IMG/VR virus record: IMGVR_UViG_3300025000_000103
Span: 1-62,005 of that record
Length of the DNA stretch: 62,005 nt
From: a virus
Direction: 5' to 3' (one strand)
The notes beneath the pieces are model-generated. The model saw only the letters and a list, made by a program, of their open reading frames with translations, did not search any database and was not told the origin of the DNA. Each line of letters begins with the position of its first letter. Position 1 is the first letter of the stretch. Below, in pieces: positions 57,028 to 62,005 of the stretch. A program made the position numbers and the translations under genes.

Positions 57028-57542
57028 AAGCTCCATGTGTATATGAGATATTAAACAAAGTTAATGGATATAGATATATAGGCGCAACAAATAATTATAA
57101 AGAAAGAAAAAAATCGCATATTAAATGCTTGGTAGACAGAACGCATTATAATAAAAGATTACAAAAAGATTTTGATAAATACGGATTAGAAAATTTTGCG
57201 TTTTCTATTTTAGCATATGCAGAGAAAGGGTTACATACCGGCATAGAGGCACGGGCAATATTGTCTTTCACCAATCTTTATAATGTGATTGTCCCCCATA
57301 TTGCCCCAACAGAGATGATGGTAAAGATAAGAGCGGCCAGGCTTATCCTTGACCCTGAAGACCGCAGGCTTAAAAATCCTGTGACGGATAGCCGCCGCAG
57401 ATTTGGTCATCGGATCATGGCAACGGCTGGGACTGTTGCGAGGTTCGAGAATGATTTTTCCTGTTCCATTGGAAAGCCGATGGAATTAAGGATATTAGCC
57501 CAGATAAAAAAGGCTATGAAAAAGATAGGGGAGACTTTGTAA
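57012..57542 (+). CDS. GIY-YIG nuclease-domain protein with extra C-terminal part
   Basis: A 176-residue protein. Residues 8-90: CVYEILNKVNGYRYIGATNNYKERKKSHI is a GIY-YIG domain (VYE for GIY, YIG intact, Arg in KERKK), then NKRLQKDFDKYGLENFAFSILA. The remaining 86 residues are basic and helical (MMVKIRAARLILDPEDRRLKNPVT, then RRRFGHRIMATAGTVARFEND) and do not resemble the usual homing-endonuclease DNA-binding tail. Possible small homing-type nuclease or nuclease-derived regulator, coupled to the HTH gene. Confidence 0.75.
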   Translation: MEWKIKAPCVYEILNKVNGYRYIGATNNYKERKKSHIKCLVDRTHYNKRLQKDFDKYGLENFAFSILAYAEKGLHTGIEARAILSFTNLYNVIVPHIAPTEMMVKIRAARLILDPEDRRLKNPVTDSRRRFGHRIMATAGTVARFENDFSCSIGKPMELRILAQIKKAMKKIGETL

Positions 57543-57543
57543 T

Positions 57544-57753
57544 ATGTTAAACCAGCCAATGACAAAAGAAGAGGCAATGAAAAGAAGAGGGTATGACATC
57601 AAAAGATGCGCCTATGAAGTGTCAGGGGACTGGTATTATAGCCAATGTTCTTTCAAAAACGGCCATGGTCCAGACGGTCTATATTGCAAGAGGCATGCAA
57701 AGATGGTTTTGCGCTATAAGACTTATGGCGCAGATCAGGAGGAAATAAAATGA
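57544..57753 (+). CDS. Small Zn-binding phage protein
   Basis: A 69-residue protein with CAYEVSGDWYYSQCSFKNGHGPDGLYCKRHAKM, a Cys/His pattern common in phage small proteins. Coupled to the next gene by an overlap of 4 bases. Function unknown. Confidence 0.7.
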   Translation: MLNQPMTKEEAMKRRGYDIKRCAYEVSGDWYYSQCSFKNGHGPDGLYCKRHAKMVLRYKTYGADQEEIK

Positions 57754-58007
57754 ACGAGGAATTTACTGTGCTTGATTTCGCCTATGACATTATTGCTATG
57801 CAAAATGAAATTAAATATTTGCGGGGCAAATTGGATCATTATAAAAAATTGTATGACACGCATTGCGAAAGGCTTAATAGTAGCGAGCGTTATACCAAGG
57901 AAATAACTGGTTTAATTTTAAATGCCATTATTGACCCAGAATCTTCAATTAATAAGGGAAATGCAGCAATTATCAGAGAACAGCTTAATAATAAATCTGC
58001 TGAATAG
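57750..58007 (+). CDS. Small coiled-coil protein
   Basis: An 85-residue helical protein (AYDIIAMQNEIKYLRGKLDHYKKLYDTHCERLNSSERYTKEIT). Ribosome site CAGGAGGAAATAAA. Function unknown. Confidence 0.65.
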   Translation: MNEEFTVLDFAYDIIAMQNEIKYLRGKLDHYKKLYDTHCERLNSSERYTKEITGLILNAIIDPESSINKGNAAIIREQLNNKSAE

Positions 58008-58015
58008 GGGTAACC

Positions 58016-58201
58016 ATGAACTATCTAATCGCTTTTGCTATTACCATTATGGGAACAATCCTTGCGGCTTTGGGCGACTCCCAGAGTATACGGTGGCTCA
58101 TCATTTCAGATGGAAATGTTGCATTGGCTTTGTTCTTCGCTTGGTATTTTGATAAGGGTAAGTTGTCGAGGCCAATCAATATTGTGGTTAATATGAATTA
58201 A
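58016..58201 (+). CDS. Small two-span membrane protein
   Basis: A 61-residue protein with two membrane spans (residues 3-19 LIAFAITIMGTILAALG and 27-44 LIISDGNVALALFFAWYF) and a basic tail. It has holin-like topology, but it sits in an early-type cluster. Ribosome site AGGGGTAACC. Confidence 0.65.
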   Translation: MNYLIAFAITIMGTILAALGDSQSIRWLIISDGNVALALFFAWYFDKGKLSRPINIVVNMN

Positions 58202-58299
58202 AGAAATTAGTCAATTACATATCAATACTGAGCGTGACAGCTGATGACATCAGAGAAGCGATGCGGCTGTTGAAAATAAAAAAATAACGGGAGAATGTC

Positions 58300-58479
58300 A
58301 TGGCAAAGAAAAAGAAAGCCAAGTGGGAAATGAAAGCTTTTGACGATCATGACAAATGGATTACGATTTACGCTGGCGATATAATGATAAAGATTGATCA
58401 TGATGATTGCGATCTTGATGAATCTGAGAAAATAGCAAAATTCATTATGTCTGTCGAGGACCAGTACAACAACAAATAG
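58300..58479 (+). CDS. Small hypothetical protein, 59 residues
   Basis: A short ORF with ribosome site CGGGAGAATGTC. It encodes a Lys-rich N-terminus (MAKKKKAKWEMKAFDDHDK) and a strand-helix body (WITIYAGDIMIKIDHDDCDLDESEKIAKFIMSVEDQY). Function unknown. Confidence 0.65.
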   Translation: MAKKKKAKWEMKAFDDHDKWITIYAGDIMIKIDHDDCDLDESEKIAKFIMSVEDQYNNK

Positions 58480-58508
58480 TTACCACATCATCAGCCACCC
58501 ACAAAATC

Positions 58509-58723
58509 AAGCCGCCTCTGCGAAAGCACGCGGCTTAAGGCAGTGAAAGCCGGAGAAATACCGGCACTACGCCGCCCCCGTGAGTGGGCAATATAAAAGC
58601 AGTTGATCCTTGGAGGGCACGGCCATGTAACAGACGAGCAGGGGGTGAAAGTCCCGCGCTACGGTTGGAGCGTAGCAAGTTGTTAAAACCCCGCTCCGTT
58701 GAAATACACGGACGCGGGGTTTT
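58509..58723 (+). ncRNA. Candidate structured RNA with terminator, about 215 bases
   Basis: Several hairpins lie in series. AAGCCGC-CTC-TGC-GAAA-GCA-C-GCGGCTT (58509-58536) has a GNRA tetraloop. GCCGG-AGAAATA-CCGGC (58549-58565) is enclosed by GGC/GCC. GGG-TGAAAG-TCCC (58642-58654) follows, then GCTACG-(7)-CGTAGC (58659-58676). The last is a terminator, AAAACCCCGC-T-CCGT with ACGGACGCGGGG (58685-58723), ending in TTTT. There is no plausible ORF. It is flanked by small genes on the same strand and lies directly upstream of the second HTH promoter. Confidence 0.6.
58685..58723 (+). terminator. Intrinsic terminator of the 58.5-kb element
   Basis: CCCCGC and GCGGGG pair, extended by CCGT/ACGG, with loop TGAAATAC, and a flanking AAAA/TTTT that makes it work in both directions. 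It separates the small-gene cluster from the HTH gene at 58779. Confidence 0.85.
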
Positions 58724-58744
58724 CGGGTGAAAGCTAAAAAACCA

Positions 58745-58772
58745 TTGCATATTATTCACATTAGGGTACAAT
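58745..58772 (+). promoter_or_regulatory. Promoter of the second HTH gene
   Basis: TTGCAT (58745-58750), 16-base spacer, TACAAT (58767-58772). The ATG at 58779 is 6 bases after the -10, so this message is also probably leaderless. Confidence 0.65.
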
Positions 58773-58778
58773 GTCCCT

Positions 58779-59039
58779 ATGATTAAGAGAAAAATGAAGG
58801 CGTTCACCGCCGAAGAAATTAGAAAATTGCGGTCGTTTTTCTGCCTGACCCGTACAAAATTTGCAGATTATCTCGGCGTTACTGAACACGCGGTAAAGAG
58901 CTGGGAAGCAGGGCGGCGAAATCCTTCTGCCCCTGTTTCGTATTTGCTACAGGAAATAGAGCAAGAGATGGACGACAAGATAAAAGCGGCCCGTGAAGAT
59001 CATTTTAAGGGCAGGGCGGTTATGACGAATGGAGGATAA
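58779..59039 (+). CDS. HTH regulator
   Basis: An 86-residue protein. AEEIRKLRSFFCLTRTKFADYLGVTEHAVKSWEAGRRNPSAP is a XRE-type HTH with the canonical W-E-x-G-R-R-x-P end. The C-terminus is helical (YLLQEIEQEMDDKIKAARED). A second ATG at 58794 (MKAFTAEE) would give a 15-base leader. It belongs to the plus-strand regulatory block; the target is unknown. Confidence 0.85.
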   Translation: MIKRKMKAFTAEEIRKLRSFFCLTRTKFADYLGVTEHAVKSWEAGRRNPSAPVSYLLQEIEQEMDDKIKAAREDHFKGRAVMTNGG

Positions 59040-59043
59040 CAAC

Positions 59044-59319
59044 ATGAAAGAATTTAGATCGACAATGAAATGTCCCAAATGCCTTAGATTAAGGTTTATG
59101 GGCGAGATGGATGCATTCAAGTTACGGTATTGCAGCGAGGAAGACCCTTCATGCCCACAAGATTTCATTCAGGTGACATGCCCACAGTGCGGGTTTATGT
59201 TCCTCGAACAATGCGCCGATTCCGGCAGCATTGAAGATCTTCATCGGGAAATTATGCAGGAGTTTAAATCTTCAAATTTTAAACCGATAACACCATTGGT
59301 GGATTGGGAAATTGAATAA
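59044..59319 (+). CDS. Zn-ribbon protein
   Basis: A 91-residue protein from the ATG at 59044, behind GGAGGATAACAAC. It has CPKCLRLRFMGEMDAFKLRYC, then CPQDFIQVTCPQCGFMFLEQC: two CxxC pairs forming one or two zinc ribbons. Function unknown. Confidence 0.75.
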   Translation: MKEFRSTMKCPKCLRLRFMGEMDAFKLRYCSEEDPSCPQDFIQVTCPQCGFMFLEQCADSGSIEDLHREIMQEFKSSNFKPITPLVDWEIE

Positions 59320-59323
59320 TAAA

Positions 59324-59551
59324 ATGGAGGTAAAAATAATCTATACCAACGTTGAGATGACATGCGTTGGCCGATACCATCCAGGACTTCCAGCGCAATA
59401 TCCTGTTTTCGCGGAAACTGATCCTGAGTTCGAGGTGCAGGAAATCAAATACATTCCCCGCGAATGGTCAGATTTTGTCATCGAGCTTCACGGGGAAGAA
59501 ATTGGCAAAATGTGCGTTGAGAAGATTTTGAATGAACATGCCGAATATTGA
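59324..59551 (+). CDS. Small hypothetical protein
   Basis: A 75-residue acidic protein from 59324 (MEVKIIYTNVEMTCVGRYHP), beta-rich, with EFEVQEIKYIPREWSDFVIELH. Weak ribosome site; a TTG at 59312 is possible. Function unknown. Confidence 0.65.
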   Translation: MEVKIIYTNVEMTCVGRYHPGLPAQYPVFAETDPEFEVQEIKYIPREWSDFVIELHGEEIGKMCVEKILNEHAEY

Positions 59552-59561
59552 ATAAAAACAC

Positions 59562-59590
59562 TTGACAAAATGTTATAATTTTGTATTAAT
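59562..59590 (+). promoter_or_regulatory. Promoter of the 59.6-kb structured RNA
   Basis: TTGACA (59562-59567) with TATTAA 16 bases later (59584-59589), or the extended -10 TGT-TATAAT (59571-59579) on its own. Both would start the RNA just before GGAGGGAAGC at about 59586-59592. Confidence 0.6.
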
Positions 59591-59591
59591 G

Positions 59592-59985
59592 GAGGGAAGC
59601 ATGAAAATGCTAATTGAGCCGGGAATCTCAAGAACTTTACAAATTTTGCCCCAGTGTGGCGCGTTCACCTCCTTTGCTTCCCGGCTCAGATTGGCGCGTC
59701 ATGCTGGGGCTTTTTCGTTTCGCATTGTCCTAACCAACATTGACGCCTCGATAAGCCCATTAACGGTCCTGAGTAGAAAGGGTAAACCGCTGAACGGCAG
59801 GACCGTGATTGCCGCAAGAATGACGCATGGCGGAACGGCGGGTCGAATTGCTAGAACCGAGCGTGGGGAGTTTATCTCAAAGTCTGGCATAGCCGAAAGC
59901 GAAGGCTGGCTCCGAAAGGCAGAAATCGCAAAGGCGGACGTTTCCATGGGATAGGTCTGCCTTCAGCTCAGGACTTCACCATAGG
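59592..59985 (+). ncRNA. Candidate large structured RNA, about 390 bases
   Basis: The region starts with GGAGGGAAGC and a GAAA-tetraloop hairpin (GCAT-GAAA-ATGC). TGAGCCGGGAA (from about 59616) pairs with TTCCCGGCTCA (to about 59689), while GCCCCAG, then CGCG, pairs with CGCG, then CTGGGGC and TTTTT. The two sets interleave, as in a pseudoknot or two alternative folds. Later stems are ACGGTCCTG/CAGGACCGT and AAGGCGGAC/GTCTGCCTT (one wobble). The only long ORF (59602-59954) has no homology that I recognise, and its start codon is inside the first hairpin. It ends before the 60026 gene. An RNA role is favoured. Confidence 0.55.
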
Positions 59986-60025
59986 CAGTTAAGATTAAAA
60001 TAGAATATTTACTAGGAGGAATATA

Positions 60026-60643
60026 ATGGGGACAAGAAACCTTACCGCTGTTTTTGCAGATGGAGAATACAAGATCGCACAGTATGGTCAATGGGACGGA
60101 TACCCAGAAGGACAAGGGAAAACCATACTTAAATTCTTGGAAGAAGATGGCAACATCGAAAAGCTTAAATTTGCCATTGCAAGATGCCGATACATGGAGC
60201 CTGAAGGACGCGACAAGGAGTTTTTGGCGGAGTATGAAAAAAACACTCCAGAATGGTCTAACCAACCAGACAACAGAACTGCCGAACAAAAACGATGGTT
60301 TAATACATATATAAGCCGTGATATAGGCGGTGAAATACTTGAAAATATAGCGAACTCGGAAGACAAAGAAATCCTTTTGCGGAACAAAATCAACTTTGCT
60401 GCTGATTCTCTTTTTTGCGAGTGGTGCTATGTTATTGATTTTGACAACAACACATTTGAGGTATTCATTGGGTTCAACCATGATCCTTTGGCAGAAGGAG
60501 ATAGGTTTTATAGTGCCAAGCAAGACGAAGGGAAGAACAAAGAATATTTCCCTGTCAAGTTGATTGCAAAATATTTTCTTAGCGATCTCCCAACACTTGA
60601 AAAATTTTATGAAGATTGCAAAGAAGACGAAGAAGACGAATAG
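60026..60643 (+). CDS. Conserved phage protein (MGTRNLT type)
   Basis: A 205-residue protein with the start MGTRNLTAVFADGEYKIAQYGQWDGYPEGQGKTILKFL, a pattern found in many phages and some cellular genomes, of unknown function. The middle is helical and charged, and the end is acidic (YEDCKEDEEDE). Strong ribosome site TAGGAGGAATATA. It follows the structured RNA. Confidence 0.75.
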   Translation: MGTRNLTAVFADGEYKIAQYGQWDGYPEGQGKTILKFLEEDGNIEKLKFAIARCRYMEPEGRDKEFLAEYEKNTPEWSNQPDNRTAEQKRWFNTYISRDIGGEILENIANSEDKEILLRNKINFAADSLFCEWCYVIDFDNNTFEVFIGFNHDPLAEGDRFYSAKQDEGKNKEYFPVKLIAKYFLSDLPTLEKFYEDCKEDEEDE

Positions 60644-60682
60644 GCAGTTAAGATTAAGATGTTTCCTTGGATAGGAAAGAAT

Positions 60683-60877
60683 ATGAAAGAGAAGATTTTG
60701 GCATCAGAAGAAAACGGCAACAGAAAGGTAAAAATAATTGAAAAAAATGGAGGTATCTACCTCTTCACAACCAGAAATGGATACCAATGGTCAACCGCAC
60801 AGGTTGACGACGAAATAATGCGGATGATCAAGAGGGTAATATTTATATATCTGACGGATAGATATTTAACTGATTGA
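60683..60877 (+). CDS. Small hypothetical protein
   Basis: A 64-residue protein from the ATG at 60683 (MKEKILASEENGNRKVKIIE); the upstream ATG at 60659 lies in a repeated sequence (ATAGGCAGTTAAGATTAA, also at 59981). Beta-rich, basic. Function unknown. Confidence 0.65.
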   Translation: MKEKILASEENGNRKVKIIEKNGGIYLFTTRNGYQWSTAQVDDEIMRMIKRVIFIYLTDRYLTD

Positions 60878-60934
60878 TCCCGGTCTTCCCTACATTAAAA
60901 GCCTCTGTTGAGGCGTAACTCTAAGGAGTGGAAA

Positions 60935-61273
60935 ATGAAATCTTACACAGTTGAGCAGTACATCAAAGCTGGTTGCCCGGAAATGGAACACCAGAACATG
61001 ATGGCAGTTCATGGGCTCACTGGAGGCAAAGTATGTGACACCGGCTGCCATGCCTTTGATTCTGGAAAGTGCCCGGCGTATAAGAAGCTCGTGGCTGTAA
61101 AGCTGCAAGTCAAAGCTCCAAAATACAAAAACACCAACAGAGACTTTGCCTCTTCGAATGTCCACTTCATCGCCGCATGCGAGAAGGCCAGTATAAACCC
61201 CACTCAGCGTCAAGCCAGCAAATACCGCAACGGTAAAGGCGCAGCTTTCAAGGCTGAGAGGAAGCAGTCATGA
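60935..61273 (+). CDS. Cys/His-containing phage protein
   Basis: A 112-residue protein from 60935, behind CTAAGGAGTGG. MKSYTVEQYIKAGCPEMEHQ, then MAVHGLTGGKVCDTGCHAFDSGKCPAYKKLV shows a zinc-type set (C, C..C, C). The C-terminus is basic (KAPKYKNTNRDFASSN). Coupled to the next gene by ATGA. Confidence 0.7.
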   Translation: MKSYTVEQYIKAGCPEMEHQNMMAVHGLTGGKVCDTGCHAFDSGKCPAYKKLVAVKLQVKAPKYKNTNRDFASSNVHFIAACEKASINPTQRQASKYRNGKGAAFKAERKQS

Positions 61274-61515
61274 GCGAAAAAGACCGAGATACGGAATGCC
61301 TAACATGCTGGGAAGAGCTTGCAGAGTGCAAATGTGGCAACGCAACAGGCTATAGCGATAAAGCTATTTACTGCCCGTATTGCGGCCATGCTAATAATAC
61401 AGGGGACTTTGACATTGACGATGATGACGTATTCACGTGCTTTAGATGCGAAAAAGATTTCATCGTGAGTGTTCATGTATTTTATAAGTGGGAAACCAGG
61501 AGGATGGAGGAATAA
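61270..61515 (+). CDS. Zn-ribbon protein
   Basis: An 81-residue acidic protein. CLTCWEELAECKCGNATG, then YCPYCGHANNTGDFDIDDDDVFTCFRCEKDF gives two zinc ribbons (CxxC..CxC and CPYC..CFRC). Function unknown. One base separates it from the repeat-protein gene. Confidence 0.75.
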   Translation: MSEKDRDTECLTCWEELAECKCGNATGYSDKAIYCPYCGHANNTGDFDIDDDDVFTCFRCEKDFIVSVHVFYKWETRRMEE

Positions 61516-61516
61516 T

Positions 61517-62005
61517 ATGAGCGATAAAGTTGAAGGGTACAAAGGATTTAATAAACATCTTTCTTGCCGTGGCTATCAATTTGAGGAAGGAAAAACATTT
61601 AAGCACGATGGAGATATATCAATTTGTAATAGTGGTTTTCATTTTTGCGAAAATCCTATTGATATTTTTTCATATTATTCCCCAGATGATAGCGTATTCC
61701 ATATTGTTAGCGGACATGGGAAAACGTTAAAGCACGACGAAGACAGTAAGATCGTGTGTTCAGAAATAACTATCGGCGCATCGATTAGCCTGCATGATTT
61801 TATAGCAGATGGAATTAAATTTTTTTTCAATAGAAAATATAGTAGCAACAACACTAGACATTCCACCGGGGACAGTTCGGCATCTTCAGCCACCGGGTAC
61901 AGTTCGGCATCTTCAGCCACCGGGGACAGTTCGGCATCTTCAGCCACCGGGTACAGGTCGGCATCTTCAGCCACCGGGGACAGGTCGGCATCTTCAGCCA
62001 CCGGG
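61517..62005 (+). CDS. N-terminal part of nonapeptide-repeat phage protein (continues at base 2)
   Basis: The 163 residues that lie in the window. Residues 1-115 are a compact domain (KVEGYKGFNKHLSCRGYQFEEGKTFKH, then ICNSGFHFCENPIDIFSYYSPDDSVFHIV and DEDSKIVCSEITIGASISLHDFI). The phrase GYKGFNK..CRG-[Y/F]-QFE..F-[C]-NSGFHFCENP marks the DUF7666-like type. A linker (SNNTRHS) leads into the repeat T-G-[D/Y]-[S/R]-SA-SSA. The ORF leaves the window in a repeat. Ribosome site GGATGGAGGAATAAT. Confidence 0.85.
   Translation, partial: MSDKVEGYKGFNKHLSCRGYQFEEGKTFKHDGDISICNSGFHFCENPIDIFSYYSPDDSVFHIVSGHGKTLKHDEDSKIVCSEITIGASISLHDFIADGIKFFFNRKYSSNNTRHSTGDSSASSATGYSSASSATGDSSASSATGYRSASSATGDRSASSATG
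61863..62005 (+). repeat. 27-bp tandem repeats, right end
   Basis: About five units plus a partial unit of 16 bases at the right end. Adding the missing 11 bases (GACAGTTCGGC) connects it in frame to base 1. Units alternate GGGGACAGT, GGGTACAGT, GGGTACAGG and GGGGACAGG. The true copy number is unknown because the assembler broke here. Confidence 0.97.

Noticed and set aside
58234-58287. 17-residue ORF from GTG (MTADDIREAMRLLKIKK)
   Set aside because: The sequence looks protein-like but has no ribosome site and no upstream ATG; possibly a gene remnant.
58642-58654. GGGTGAAAGTCCC as part of a group II intron
   Set aside because: The motif occurs in some group II introns, but there is no reverse transcriptase, no domain V and no disrupted gene here.
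59602-59954. 117-residue ORF (MKMLIEPGISRTL...) as a protein-coding gene
   Set aside because: Its start codon lies inside a tetraloop hairpin, its sequence follows the palindromic stems, and composition is unlike neighbouring proteins; I favour the RNA. It could still be coding.

Overview
The window is a nearly complete tailed-phage genome of about 62 kb. It has a terminase, portal, major capsid protein, adaptor and nozzle-like proteins, and a giant internal-virion-type polyprotein, but I see no tape-measure, sheath or baseplate genes, so a short-tailed (podovirus-like) virion is the best reading. Signal peptides, a lipoprotein and Shine-Dalgarno-led genes suggest a Gram-negative host; the host cannot be named from this sequence. 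I recognise no integrase, DNA polymerase or endolysin. The two ends of the window lie inside one gene, in 27-bp tandem repeats, so the molecule was probably circular or terminally redundant and was cut at a collapsed repeat.

Layout. (1) 61517-62005 plus 1-8792, plus strand: the repeat protein, a Zn-binding protein, a coiled-coil protein, a thymidylate-synthase-like protein, NinB, a secreted SGNH esterase, many tiny genes separated by duplicated leader elements, and a MazG-like pyrophosphohydrolase. (2) 8814-45962, minus strand: one long late operon. In its own direction it runs tRNA-Ser x2, small and large terminase, portal, a Ser/Thr-repeat protein, a glycosyltransferase, an acyltransferase, scaffold, capsid, decoration, adaptors, nozzle, tail fibre, internal virion proteins, the 3,065-residue polyprotein, four surface proteins with signal peptides, and a possible lysis cassette with Cys-rich miniproteins. 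(3) 46453-49567, plus strand: small early genes behind a strong sigma70-type promoter, ending in a 23-residue lipoprotein. (4) 49765-56685, minus strand: replication and recombination (SF2 helicase, Toprim primase, HNH/Ref-like, RusA-like) with many small Zn-binding proteins. (5) 56812-61515, plus strand: two small HTH regulators transcribed from promoters that look leaderless, a GIY-YIG protein and small accessory genes.

The most unusual content is non-coding. Three multi-hairpin RNA candidates lie at 49604-49726, 58509-58723 and 59592-59985. There is a 17-bp perfect inverted repeat upstream of the replication genes, and intrinsic terminators sit directly in front of the portal gene and the tRNA/terminase operon, as if late genes were controlled by attenuation or antitermination. 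Duplicated leader and stop-codon elements flank many tiny genes and look like boundaries for cassette exchange. On the protein side, the late operon carries Sec-type signal peptides on surface-type proteins, and a glycosyltransferase/acyltransferase pair next to a Ser/Thr-rich repeat protein.
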